DNA of 64,000 bases. Source: Vulcanimicrobiota bacterium (lineage in GTDB: Bacteria > Vulcanimicrobiota > Vulcanimicrobiia > Vulcanimicrobiales > Vulcanimicrobiaceae). Under the pieces are notes generated by a model. It made no database searches, was not told where the DNA came from, and was given only the letters and a program-made list of their open reading frames with translations. Position numbers and translations under genes: made by a program. Positions 25,932 to 34,463 of this stretch are shown here, in pieces. Location: the NCBI GenBank assembly GCA_027307235.1, contig DAHUXH010000020.1, positions 1 through 64,000 of the forward strand, written 5' to 3'. The first letter of the stretch is position 1; the number at the start of each line of letters is the position of its first letter.

Positions 25932-26485
25932 CGCAAGCCGATACCGTGGTGCTGATTCTCGCCGGCGGCGAGGCGACGCGTTTTCCTGGGAAGCTCGGGC
26001 ATGAGATCGATGGCGTGCCGATGCTGGTGCGCACCTATCGCAACGTGCGCGGACGCTGGCCGGTCGCCCTCTCCGTGAAAGAGCCGCTCGCGCCGGTGTT
26101 GGCTGCGCAGATCGACGCCGCGCTCGTCGTCGACCGCGTCGCGCGGCGCGGCCCGCTCGCCGGCATCGTGCGCGCGTTCGAAGTACTCGAATCGCGGCGC
26201 TCGTTCGTCGTCGCAGGCGATGCGCCCAACGTGACGCTGGACGAACTCGACGCGCTCGATGCGGCATGGAGCGCGGATGTCGATGCCGTGCTCGCGCGCA
26301 ACGCCTCCGACATCGAGCCACTGGTCGCGCTCTATGATCGCGTCGCGATGCTCGAAGCGGGACGGGACGTGCTCGCAACCGGCAGCGGTGCGGTGCGCGA
26401 TGCGGTTGCACGCTTGCGCACGACGACCGTTCGGCTTTCGGATCGAGCACTGGTCAACGTGAATACACAGGCCGATCTCCCATGA
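25928..26485 (+). CDS. MobA-like molybdenum cofactor nucleotidyltransferase
   Basis: A 185-aa nucleotidyltransferase of the MobA type, which adds GMP to molybdopterin. The nucleotide-binding loop is [16 protein letters not shown] (expected LAGGxSxRxGxxK). The metal-binding Asp lies in [10 protein letters not shown], where classical MobA has 'GDMP'. [12 protein letters not shown] fits the conserved G-P-L-x-G segment. It sits inside the heme operon with 4-base overlaps on both sides. The formate dehydrogenase 20 kb away would need a bis-MGD cofactor, so a functional link is plausible. Other small NTP transferases are possible alternatives. Confidence 0.75.
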   Translation: MTQADTVVLILAGGEATRFPGKLGHEIDGVPMLVRTYRNVRGRWPVALSVKEPLAPVLAAQIDAALVVDRVARRGPLAGIVRAFEVLESRRSFVVAGDAPNVTLDELDALDAAWSADVDAVLARNASDIEPLVALYDRVAMLEAGRDVLATGSGAVRDAVARLRTTTVRLSDRALVNVNTQADLP

Positions 26486-27780
26486 GCGTCGAGCGTTCGA
26501 TCTCCGCCTACACGCGCGCGCGCAGCGTGATCGCGGGCGGCGTCAACTCTTCGGTGCGCGCGTTCAAAGCCGTCGGCGGCAACCCGGTCTTCATGAAGAG
26601 CGGTGCGGGCGCGATAATTCGCGACCTCGACGACAACGAGTACATCGATTACGTGCTCTCCTGGGGGCCGCTCTTGCTCGGGCACGCGCATCCCGCGGTC
26701 GTCAAAGCCGTGCAGCACGCGGCCGCGCGCGGCAGTTCCTTCGGCGCACCGACCGAAGCCGAGAGTGAACTCGCCGAACTTATCGTCAGCATGGTGCCAA
26801 GCGTCGAGCGCGTGCGTTTTACGTCGAGCGGCACCGAAGCGACGATGAGCGCGATACGTCTCGCGCGCGGTTACACGCACCGCGAGAAGATCGTCAAATT
26901 CGCCGGATGTTACCACGGTTCGTCCGACACGTTTCTCATCTCGGCAGGTTCGAGCGCGCTGACGCTCGGCATCCCGAATTCGCCCGGCGTCACGCAGGGA
27001 ACGGCCCGCGACACGCTGGTGGTCCCGTTCAACGACGCCGCTGCCGTCGCGCACGCCTTCGAACGGCATCCCGAGGAGATTGCCGCCGTCATCGTCGAGC
27101 CGTATGCGGGCAACATGGGATTGGTCTTGCCCGCACCCCGATTCTTGCACACGCTGCGCGACCTGTGCAACGAATACGGCGCGGTGCTCATCTTCGACGA
27201 AGTGATGACCGGCTTTCGCGTGGCGCGCGGCGGCGTGCAAGAACGTGACGGCGTGCTGCCCGATCTCACCACGCTTGGAAAAGTCATCGGCGGCGGATTG
27301 CCGGTCGGTGCGTTCGGCGGGCGCGGCGAGATCATGGACCGGCTCACACCCGACGGCACGATCTTTCATGCGGGCACGCTCTCCGGCAACCCGCTCGCGA
27401 TGGCCGCGGGCATTGCGACACTCAAGGCGATTCGCGACGACGCGACGCTCTACGAACGCCTGAGCGTGCTCACCGCGTTGTTGATCGACGGCCTGCACGA
27501 AGTCTTCGAAAAGCACGGCGTCGCGCATGTCGGCACACACGCCGGATCGATGTTCACAGCTTTTTTCACACCCGACCCGGTCGTCGATCTGACCACCGCG
27601 ATGAAGGCGGATACGGCATTCTACGGCAGGTTCTTCCACGCCATGCTCGACCGGGGCGTCTACCTCGCGCCCTCGCAATTCGAAGCCGGCTTCATCTCGA
27701 CCGCGCATACGGTGCGCGACATCCGCACGACGCTCGACGCCGCCGACGCCGCGCTCGCGGAGATCGTTTCATCATCATGA
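26482..27780 (+). CDS. hemL: Glutamate-1-semialdehyde 2,1-aminomutase
   Basis: Makes 5-aminolevulinate from glutamate-1-semialdehyde, the second step of the C5 route started by HemA in the same operon. The 432-aa class III PLP enzyme shows VIAGGVNSSVRAFKAVGG, the LLLGHAHPAV segment, SSGTEATMSAIRLARG, the PLP Asp in IFDEVMTGFR and the Schiff-base lysine in LGKVIGGGLPVGAFGG. The [17 protein letters not shown]-terminus is standard. Overlaps by 4 bases on both sides show tight operon packing. Confidence 0.95.
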   Translation: MSVERSISAYTRARSVIAGGVNSSVRAFKAVGGNPVFMKSGAGAIIRDLDDNEYIDYVLSWGPLLLGHAHPAVVKAVQHAAARGSSFGAPTEAESELAELIVSMVPSVERVRFTSSGTEATMSAIRLARGYTHREKIVKFAGCYHGSSDTFLISAGSSALTLGIPNSPGVTQGTARDTLVVPFNDAAAVAHAFERHPEEIAAVIVEPYAGNMGLVLPAPRFLHTLRDLCNEYGAVLIFDEVMTGFRVARGGVQERDGVLPDLTTLGKVIGGGLPVGAFGGRGEIMDRLTPDGTIFHAGTLSGNPLAMAAGIATLKAIRDDATLYERLSVLTALLIDGLHEVFEKHGVAHVGTHAGSMFTAFFTPDPVVDLTTAMKADTAFYGRFFHAMLDRGVYLAPSQFEAGFISTAHTVRDIRTTLDAADAALAEIVSSS

Positions 27781-28454
27781 TCGACCCGATCCATCAACCG
27801 CTGCGCCTGGACGGCATCGGCCTCAACGAGGTCTCGATTCCGCGTCTGTACGCCTATCATCGCGTGCTGGTGCAAGCCCACGCCGCCGGCAAGACGACGA
27901 TCACCTCGCACGGCCTGGCCGCCCTGCTCGGCCACACGATCGCAAGCCCGCAGATTCGTAAGGATCTTTCGGCGCTCGGCACGCTTGGGCATCGCGGGCG
28001 CGGGTACACGATCGAACCGCTCGTCGAACGTCTCGCGCACGTCCTCGGGCTCGAACACGACTGGCACGTTGCGGTCGTCGGATTCGGTTACCTCGGACAC
28101 GCCTTCACCACGTTCATCGCGGGGCGCGAGCGCCGCTTCCACGTCGCGGCCATCTTCGATGCGTCACCGGCGATCGTCGGTCAACGCTGGCAGGACGTGA
28201 CGGTTGCCGACGTCACGCAGATGGAACGCGTGCTCTCGCACGTGAACTGCAACATCGGCGTCATCGCGGTTCCAGCGAGCGCGGCGCAGAGCATCGCCGA
28301 TCGCTTGGCGGCTTTGGGCATCCGCGCGCTGCTGAACTTCGCGCCGACGCCGCTGCATCTGCGCGCTCCGGTCTTCGTGCGGAATATCGATCTCGCGGGC
28401 GAACTCTCCATACTCACCCATCGGCTGAGCGCCGAGCCGAACGTGGGGGAATAA
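27777..28454 (+). CDS. rex: Redox-sensing transcriptional repressor Rex
   Basis: A 225-aa repressor that senses the NADH/NAD+ ratio. The N-terminal winged helix runs about 20-80 (SIPRLYAYHRVL ... IASPQIRKDLSALGTLG, where the Q-I-R-K-D-L segment is the recognition helix). The Rossmann fold begins VAVVGFGYLGHAF (GxGxxG) and continues with FDASPAIVG and the IGVIAVPASAAQSIAD segment. In Streptomyces, Rex controls a rex-hemACD operon by autorepression; the same neighbour (hemA) directly follows here. No palindromic Rex operator (TGTGAA...TTCACA) was found ahead of the operon, so regulation of this cluster by Rex is inferred. Confidence 0.9.
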   Translation: MIDPIHQPLRLDGIGLNEVSIPRLYAYHRVLVQAHAAGKTTITSHGLAALLGHTIASPQIRKDLSALGTLGHRGRGYTIEPLVERLAHVLGLEHDWHVAVVGFGYLGHAFTTFIAGRERRFHVAAIFDASPAIVGQRWQDVTVADVTQMERVLSHVNCNIGVIAVPASAAQSIADRLAALGIRALLNFAPTPLHLRAPVFVRNIDLAGELSILTHRLSAEPNVGE

Positions 28455-29750
28455 GTGCCGGTCGTCTGCCTCGGACTTTCGCATCACACCGCACCGGTCG
28501 ACGTGCGCGAACGCCATGCGTTCCCGGCGTCGCGCATGGCCGAAGCGCTCACGGCGCTGCGCGACTACCCGTCGGTCGTGGAAGCGGCGATGCTGCAAAC
28601 CTGCGGCCGCCTCGAAATTTACGCCGAACTCGAAGAGTACGAGGCCGGCATCGAGCAACTCAAAGCCTTCCTCGCGAACTTCCGTCATGGCGCCACCGGG
28701 TACGATCTGGAATCCTACCTCTACACGCTGCTCGGGCGGGATGCCGTGCATCATCTTATGCGCGTCTGCACCGGCTTGGACTCGATGCTGATCGGTGAAG
28801 CCGAGATTCTCGGCCAAGTCAAGGACGCTTACGTGCAGGCGCACCACGCGAACGCCATCGGCTCAACGCTGCACCGGCTCTTCCGCGATGCGCTCAACGC
28901 CGGAAAGACCGCGCGTACGCGCACACGCATCGGCGATGAATCCACCAGCATCGCCACTGCGGCGATCGACCTTGCGACCACGCGTCTGGGCTCCCTGCAC
29001 GATGCATCGGTCCTCGTGATCGGCACCGGCAAGATGGGTCGCACCGCCGCGCGGCGGTTGCGCAGCGCGGGTGCGAAGCGCTTGATCCTCACGAATCGCA
29101 CGATGCAGCGCGCACAGGAATTGATCGCGGAGATCGGCTTCGGCGATGCGATCGAGATGCCGCATCTGCCGGATGCGCTCGCTGCCGCCGACGTCGTCGT
29201 CACTTCGACCGGGTCATCGGAATTCGTGGTCGAGCCCGACACCGTGCGCGCAGCGATGAGCCGCCGCCCGGAGCGGCCGCTCTTCATCGTCGACATCGCG
29301 GTGCCGCGCGACGTCGATCCGGATGTCGGACAGATCGACAACGTCACGTTGATCGACGTCGACGGTCTCAAAACGGTCGTCGATGAAAAACTTGAAGTAC
29401 GGCGCGAGGCGATTCCGCACGTCGAAGCGATCATCGCCGACTATGTGGAGAACTTCGCGCGCTGGTACCGCTCGCGCGCGGCCGTTCCCGTGATCGCATC
29501 GCTCACGCAGAAGGCGGAGGCGATTCGCGAAGGCGAAATCGAGAAGCTGCTGGCGCGGCTCCCCGATCTGAGCGAGCGCGAAAAGCAACTGATTGTCGGT
29601 TCGTCGATGACGATCGTGTCAAAATTACTGCATTCGGCGATCACACGCATGCGCGACAAAGCCGAGCGCAACCAGTCCGAAGCGATCGAGCACGCGCGCG
29701 TGCTCGACGATCTCTTCGAACTCAACGTCGTCGCGGACGGCGACGAGTGA
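28455..29750 (+). CDS. hemA: Glutamyl-tRNA reductase
   Basis: NADPH-dependent reduction of glutamyl-tRNA to glutamate-1-semialdehyde, the first committed step of the C5 tetrapyrrole path. The 431-aa product starts with GTG immediately after the rex stop. GLSHHTAPVDVRERHAF and the catalytic-cysteine segment LQTCGRLEIYAE are at the N-terminus. Then come GLDSMLIGEAEILGQVK, the Rossmann motif VLVIGTGKMGRTAAR, and the C-terminal dimerisation helices. It overlaps cobA-hemD by 4 bases (GTGA). Confidence 0.95.
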   Translation: MPVVCLGLSHHTAPVDVRERHAFPASRMAEALTALRDYPSVVEAAMLQTCGRLEIYAELEEYEAGIEQLKAFLANFRHGATGYDLESYLYTLLGRDAVHHLMRVCTGLDSMLIGEAEILGQVKDAYVQAHHANAIGSTLHRLFRDALNAGKTARTRTRIGDESTSIATAAIDLATTRLGSLHDASVLVIGTGKMGRTAARRLRSAGAKRLILTNRTMQRAQELIAEIGFGDAIEMPHLPDALAAADVVVTSTGSSEFVVEPDTVRAAMSRRPERPLFIVDIAVPRDVDPDVGQIDNVTLIDVDGLKTVVDEKLEVRREAIPHVEAIIADYVENFARWYRSRAAVPVIASLTQKAEAIREGEIEKLLARLPDLSEREKQLIVGSSMTIVSKLLHSAITRMRDKAERNQSEAIEHARVLDDLFELNVVADGDE

Positions 29751-31270
29751 GCACCGGAAAAGTTTTTCTCGTCGGTGCCGGACCGGGCGATCCCGGCTTG
29801 CTGACCGTCCGCGCGGCCAATCTGCTGCGCAGCGCCGGCGTAGTGTTGTACGACGCGCTGGCATCGGATTGGGTGGTCGCGCTCGCGCCGCCGTCGTGCG
29901 AGAAGATCTTCGTCGGCAAGCGCGGCGGCAACCATGCGATGACGCAAGACGCGATCGAAGCGTTGATGGTGCGCAAAGCACGCGAGCACGCCATCGTCGT
30001 TCGCTTGAAGGGCGGCGATCCGTTCGTCTTCGGCCGCGGCGGCGAAGAGGCACAGACGCTTGCGGCGCACGGTATCCCATTCGAGATCGTTCCCGGCATC
30101 ACGTCGGTTATTGCAGCACCGGCGTACGCCGGGATTCCGCTGACGCACCGCGATCACAATCCGGCCTTCACGGTCGCGACCGGACACGAAGACCCGACCA
30201 AGCCGTCCTCGACGCTCGAGTTTCGCCGCCTCGCCGACCCGCATCGCACGCTCGTCTTTTTGATGGCGATGGGGAATCTGCGCGAGATCGCACGGACGCT
30301 CGTCGTCGAGGGCCTGGCTGCCGCGACGCCGGTCGCGGTCATTCAAGACGGAACGCGACCGACGCAGCGCACCGTAACCGGCACGCTCACGACCATCGCC
30401 GACGACGTCGAGCACAGCGGCATCGGCGCGCCTGCGATCGTCGTCGTCGGCAGCGTCGTGCGTCTTCGCAACGAGATCGCCTGGTTCGACCGCACGCCGC
30501 TCTTCGGCAAGCGCGTGTTGATCACACGCCCCGAGCGGCAGGCGCACGACTTCGCCAACGCGCTGATCGAACGCGGCGTGGAACCGATACTCGCGCCGGC
30601 TATCGTCATCGGGCCGCCCGACGATCCACGAGCCGCTCGTCGAGCAGTCGACGACATAGGCTCGTTCGCCTGGGTCGTGTTCACGTCGCAAAACGGCGTC
30701 GATGCGTTTTTCGCGCGTCTGCACGAGAGCGATCGCGATGCGCGCGCGCTCGCCGGCGTCAAGATCGCCGCCATCGGAAGCAGCACGGCAAGCCGGCTGC
30801 AGCACTACGGCCTGCGCGCCGACCTCGTTCCGGCGACGTTCGTCAGTGAAGCGGTCGGCGACGCACTGATCGCGGCAACCGCGTCGGGTGATCGCGTGCT
30901 GATCTACCGCGCACAAGAAGCGCGCGACGTGCTCCCGGCGATGCTCGAACGCGCGCAACGCGCGCCCACTGTCGTCGCCGCCTACAAGACGGCGTTCGCG
31001 CGCGACCCGGACTTTTCAGAGAAGGTTGCGCGCGCCGACGTGCTGACGTTCACCAGCGCATCGACCGTCCACGGTTTTGCCGCCTTGCTCGGCGGCAACG
31101 ACGCGGCGGTGAACGCGGCACGCGGTAAGTGCATCGCCTGCATCGGTCCGATCACGCGCGATGCGGCGCAGGCGATCGGCCTGCATGTTGACGTGCTGGC
31201 CGACGTATTCACTGCCGACGGTCTGCTCGCAGCGCTCGCGGGACACTACGCATCGACGCCGCATTCCTGA
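29747..31270 (+). CDS. Uroporphyrinogen-III C-methyltransferase/synthase fusion (CobA-HemD)
   Basis: A 507-aa bifunctional protein. The N-terminal ~250 residues are SUMT (CobA): FLVGAGPGDPGLLTVRA, LKGGDPFVFGRGGEE, VPGITSVIAAPAYAGIPLTH and the NLREIARTL segment. These make precorrin-2, the substrate of the SirC-like domain in the first gene of this operon. The C-terminal ~245 residues are uroporphyrinogen-III synthase (HemD): LITRPERQAHDFA, VVFTSQNGVDAFF, KIAAIGSSTASRL and TFTSASTVHGFAALL. GTG start overlapping hemA. The pairing of the two steps suggests channelling of uroporphyrinogen III toward siroheme or other branches. Confidence 0.93.
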   Translation: MSTGKVFLVGAGPGDPGLLTVRAANLLRSAGVVLYDALASDWVVALAPPSCEKIFVGKRGGNHAMTQDAIEALMVRKAREHAIVVRLKGGDPFVFGRGGEEAQTLAAHGIPFEIVPGITSVIAAPAYAGIPLTHRDHNPAFTVATGHEDPTKPSSTLEFRRLADPHRTLVFLMAMGNLREIARTLVVEGLAAATPVAVIQDGTRPTQRTVTGTLTTIADDVEHSGIGAPAIVVVGSVVRLRNEIAWFDRTPLFGKRVLITRPERQAHDFANALIERGVEPILAPAIVIGPPDDPRAARRAVDDIGSFAWVVFTSQNGVDAFFARLHESDRDARALAGVKIAAIGSSTASRLQHYGLRADLVPATFVSEAVGDALIAATASGDRVLIYRAQEARDVLPAMLERAQRAPTVVAAYKTAFARDPDFSEKVARADVLTFTSASTVHGFAALLGGNDAAVNAARGKCIACIGPITRDAAQAIGLHVDVLADVFTADGLLAALAGHYASTPHS

Positions 31271-31290
31271 CGCGCGCCTGCGCCGGCATC

Positions 31291-32037
31291 GTGGCCGCGG
31301 CGGCGGTCGCGGTCCTCGCATGTCGCGCGCGGGCACTGACGCGCGGAGGCGGTTGGGCCGCATTCACTGTCGGCGCGATCACCTACACCGCCGGTGGGTG
31401 GCCTGCGGCCGCCGTGCTCTTCTCGTTCTTTCTTCCATCGCTCGCGCTCTCGCGGCTGGGGCGCGCACGCAAGCGCGATCTGCTCGACATCGGCAAACAT
31501 GGTCCGCGCAACGCCCTGCAAGTGTTCGCCAACGGCGGCGTCGCCGCGCTCTGCGTATTCGCGGCAGGCATCGCGCACCGCGACCTGTGGATGGTCGCGT
31601 TCTCGGGCGCGTTCGCGGCCGCGTGCGCCGATACATGGGGCACGGAGATCGGCACGCTGGTTCGCGCGCTGCCACGTTCTATCGTCACGCTCAAGCCGCT
31701 TGCGACGGGATTGTCGGGCGGCATCACGCCGCTCGGCACGCTTGCTGAAATAGCCGGCGCGCTATCGGTGGCGGGAATCGCGTGGTTGGTGCGGATCGCG
31801 CCGTTTGCGCCGGTTGCCGCAGCCGGATTCGCCGGCGCCGTGATCGATTCGCTGCTCGGCGACACGCTACAAGAACGGCGCTGGTGCGAGCGCTGCGCGC
31901 GCGAATGTGAAACGAATCCGCATCATTGCGGACAGGCGACCCGCCGCGCACGCGGATACGCCTGGATGAACAACGACACCGTCAACGCCTGCGCGACGCT
32001 GTGCGGCGCGCTCGTCGCGCTCGTGCTGATGCGCTAG
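31291..32037 (+). CDS. DUF92-family integral membrane protein
   Basis: A 248-aa membrane protein with about five to six helices. It has the DUF92/TMEM19 hallmarks GGWAAFTVGAI, KHGPRNALQVFANGGVAALC, ACADTWGTEIG and GITPLGTLAEIAGA. The C-terminus is cysteine-rich (RRWCERCARECETNPHHCGQ) before the last helix. GTG 31291 is the first normal start in the open frame; readable protein continues upstream (RIDAAFLTRACAGI), so an atypical start such as CTG 31267 is possible. Some homologues have been linked to phytyl-phosphate kinase activity in phototrophs, but the function here is unknown. Its TAG stop is shared with the converging glutaredoxin stop (CTAG). Confidence 0.8.
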   Translation: MAAAAVAVLACRARALTRGGGWAAFTVGAITYTAGGWPAAAVLFSFFLPSLALSRLGRARKRDLLDIGKHGPRNALQVFANGGVAALCVFAAGIAHRDLWMVAFSGAFAAACADTWGTEIGTLVRALPRSIVTLKPLATGLSGGITPLGTLAEIAGALSVAGIAWLVRIAPFAPVAAAGFAGAVIDSLLGDTLQERRWCERCARECETNPHHCGQATRRARGYAWMNNDTVNACATLCGALVALVLMR

Positions 32038-32303
32038 GAGCGGCGCGAGCGAACGAACTCCGCGAATTTCTCCTCGAGATAGGCGATGATCGCGTCATCG
32101 TCGTCGGCAATTTTGACGCCGCCGTCGATCAGGGACGGAATGCCGGTCGCACCAAACAGTTCCTTCACCACCGTTCGGTCGGCATGGTCGCGAGGGACGT
32201 TGACGATCTTGTAGTTCAAGAGCATTTCGGTCATCTTCGCACGGACACGAGCGCAATACGGGCACCACTCGGCTTGGTAGAGGACGATGTCAGTTTCGAT
32301 CAT
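32034..32303 (-). CDS. Glutaredoxin-like protein
   Basis: An 89-aa thioredoxin-fold protein. The active site is YQAEWCPYCARVRAKM, the cis-Pro segment is TGIPSLIDGG, and the C-terminal helix is IIAYLEEKFAEFV. It resembles the N-terminal domain of glutathione transferases and small glutaredoxins. No signal peptide, so cytoplasmic. Start ATG 32303; a longer reading into the 5' region lacks support because it runs antisense to the TonB-like gene. It converges on the DUF92 gene with a shared 4-bp stop. Confidence 0.8.
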   Translation of the reverse strand: MIETDIVLYQAEWCPYCARVRAKMTEMLLNYKIVNVPRDHADRTVVKELFGATGIPSLIDGGVKIADDDDAIIAYLEEKFAEFVRSRRS

Positions 32304-32363
32304 GGAAAGCGGCTCTTGTGCCAAACATTGCGCGATCCTGCGGTCGTGGGCTATGCTGATGTG

Positions 32364-33086
32364 ATGACCGCCATCGGCTGGTGGAAACGAGACCCGAATC
32401 TGCGGCGCGGGTTCGCCGCCTCGATTGCACTGCACATACTCGGGGCACTCGCGATCCCGCTGGCCGTCGTCCAAGTCGCCAATCAAGGCGCCGACGCGTC
32501 GCTTGTCTCGATCGTGCGCATCACGCGCGTTGTGATGGTTGCCCCGCAGCAGGCCGTCGTCGCGAAGCCGCAGCCCAAACGTGCGCCGCAGCCGCACCGG
32601 CTCGCGCAACCCACAATGACCGGCAAGCAAGACGAGCGAGCCAAGATCCCACCGAGCGCCGACGCGTCACGGTCGCGAGCCAAACCGGCGACGCTGGTCG
32701 CGGTGGATGCGCCGACGGCCGCGCCGCAGAGCGCCCCGACGACCGCTCCCGTCGACACGACCACGCCCGCCCCGGCCGCGACCACCGTCGCCGCGAACGT
32801 CGGGATGCGCCGCCGCGACATCGGAGGCACGTTGCCGTTCGGCGCACAGGAGCATGACGCGGTCCTCGATCCCGCCGTCCAGAAGCAGCTCGCGGCGCTC
32901 GGCGTTCACGTCACACTCACCGTCACCATCGGCGACGACGGCGTCACCAAGGACGTCGTCTTTCAACCCGACGTCGACCCCGCGATCGAGAGCCAGATCA
33001 GACAACTGCTGGCCGACGCGAATTGGGATCCGGCCGTGTGCGGCGGCGGCATCCCGTGCGCCGGCACAGCGATCATCCGGCTTTAA
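32364..33086 (+). CDS. TonB-like protein
   Basis: A 240-aa protein with TonB architecture. It has a short cytoplasmic start, one N-terminal membrane helix (GFAASIALHILGALAIPLAV), a long Pro/Ala/Lys-rich periplasmic stretch (about 65-150), and a C-terminal ~80-residue domain with GVHVTLTVTIGDDGVTKDVV and a closing beta-strand containing two cysteines (PAVCGGGIPCAG). The C-terminal pattern, 'V.V.I...G.V.....' followed by a short helix and a final strand, fits the TonB/TolA fold. No ExbB or ExbD gene is nearby. The function could be energy transduction to outer-membrane receptors. Its stop overlaps the arginase stop. Confidence 0.65.
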   Translation: MTAIGWWKRDPNLRRGFAASIALHILGALAIPLAVVQVANQGADASLVSIVRITRVVMVAPQQAVVAKPQPKRAPQPHRLAQPTMTGKQDERAKIPPSADASRSRAKPATLVAVDAPTAAPQSAPTTAPVDTTTPAPAATTVAANVGMRRRDIGGTLPFGAQEHDAVLDPAVQKQLAALGVHVTLTVTIGDDGVTKDVVFQPDVDPAIESQIRQLLADANWDPAVCGGGIPCAGTAIIRL

Positions 33087-33976
33087 AGAATCGACTGCCC
33101 GAGCGCCGAGCAGATCAGCCCGACGGCCAGCGCCGCGGTTTGATTGCGGTGATCGAGGATCGGATTGATTTCAACTGCCTCGATCGAGCCGAGCTGTTTG
33201 CTCTCCGCCAGCATCTCCATGATGAGATGCGCCTCGCGATAGCTCAATCCGCCTTTGACCGGCGTGCCGGTCCCCGGTGCTTCGCTCGGGTCGATGCCGT
33301 CCATGTCGAACGAAACGTGTATCCGGCGACCGCCGGCGCCCGCGATGCGAATCGCTTCTTCCATGACGCGCGGCATGCCGAGTTTGTCCACGTCGCTCAT
33401 GGTGAATGCGCGCACACCCATCTCCCGCAAGATGCGTTTCTCGCTCGGATCGACGTCACGTAACCCGATCTGGACGGTATGTTCGCGCAACGCGTTGCCG
33501 TGTGTCAGCGCGAAGTAGAGCGGCATGCCGTGCACGTTCCCCGACGGCGACGACTGCGGCGAGTTGATGTCGCAGTGCGCGTCGACCCAAATCACGCCGG
33601 GTGCTTGACCGCGCGCGCGCGCCAAGCCCGCGAGCGTTCCCATGACGATCGAATGATCGCCGCCGAGAACGATCGGAAAGCCGCCGCCGCGCACGATACC
33701 GGCAACCATCTCCGCGAGCTCTCCGCACACCGCCTCGATGACGTCGAGATACCGGGCGTGGCGATCGGGCGCGGGCAGCGACTCGCGAATCGGCACCGCG
33801 AGATTGCCGAAGTCGTTGATCGTCGAGATGCCGAGCGCCGCGAGTCGCTCGTGCAGCTTCGCATAGCGGACGGCGGAGGGCCCCATGTCGACGCCGCGGC
33901 GGCTCGCGCCCAAGTCCATGGGCACGCCGATGATGTCGACGCGATCCACGGCGACGAGCGGATAATCAGGATTCAT
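33083..33976 (-). CDS. rocF: Arginase
   Basis: Hydrolyses arginine to ornithine and urea with a binuclear manganese site. The 297-aa product carries the ureohydrolase motifs LGGDHSIVMG, WVDAHCDINSP and SFDMDGIDPSEAPG, and the arginase-like SPSGNVHGMPL segment, which separates arginases from agmatinases. The N-terminus DRVDIIGVPMDLGASRRGVD is typical of bacterial RocF. The start ATG (33976) overlaps the stop of the DUF5069 gene upstream (ATGA), so the two form an operon. It converges on the TonB-like gene with a TTAA stop overlap. Confidence 0.93.
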   Translation of the reverse strand: MNPDYPLVAVDRVDIIGVPMDLGASRRGVDMGPSAVRYAKLHERLAALGISTINDFGNLAVPIRESLPAPDRHARYLDVIEAVCGELAEMVAGIVRGGGFPIVLGGDHSIVMGTLAGLARARGQAPGVIWVDAHCDINSPQSSPSGNVHGMPLYFALTHGNALREHTVQIGLRDVDPSEKRILREMGVRAFTMSDVDKLGMPRVMEEAIRIAGAGGRRIHVSFDMDGIDPSEAPGTGTPVKGGLSYREAHLIMEMLAESKQLGSIEAVEINPILDHRNQTAALAVGLICSALGQSIL

Positions 33977-34407
33977 GTGCGTGAGGGCCAGAGCCGCTTG
34001 ATCGAGTTGGCCATCGCCCAGCTCACGGCGTTCATCGCCGGCTTGAGAAACGGTGCTATGTATCCCTCGTCCAAGTCGAGGAAGAAGAGATAGTAACCCT
34101 GGCGCTGCGGCAGCGTGCTGCTCCATTCGCGCGCGCGAGCGACGCCCTGCGGATCGCGCGCTTCTAACGCGGCGAGCACCGCCGCATCATCGGGCGCTTG
34201 CCGGACGATCTCGATGAACGAGCGGTATCCCAAGCCCAGCGCCTGAAGCAGCCACGCATCCATCGGACTTTGGCCGAAGAGATAGTCGCCGAGGGTTCCA
34301 TGGAGCGCAGCGCGCGTCTTGTCGATCAGGCGCGGCAACCAGCGGATGCCGCCGAGTTCCTCGGTCCAGTGGCGGGGCAGCTCAGTACGAAGATCGCGTA
34401 TCGGCAT
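33973..34407 (-). CDS. DUF5069 domain protein
   Basis: A 144-aa soluble protein with the DUF5069 pattern. The N-terminus is DLRTELPRHWTEELGGIRWL, followed by PRLIDKTRAALHGTLGDYLFG, then LGLGYRSFIEIV and a tail rich in aromatic residues (YYLFFLDLDEGY). The biochemical role is unknown. No signal peptide or membrane helix. It is the upstream member of a two-gene unit with arginase (4-base overlap). The divergent neighbour encodes the nucleoside-binding lipoprotein. Confidence 0.75.
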   Translation of the reverse strand: MPIRDLRTELPRHWTEELGGIRWLPRLIDKTRAALHGTLGDYLFGQSPMDAWLLQALGLGYRSFIEIVRQAPDDAAVLAALEARDPQGVARAREWSSTLPQRQGYYLFFLDLDEGYIAPFLKPAMNAVSWAMANSIKRLWPSRT

Positions 34408-34463
34408 ACTCGGCCATTCGCGGCACAGGCTTCTTCCTCCGGTTGTGCGTAGATTCGGCGAAC

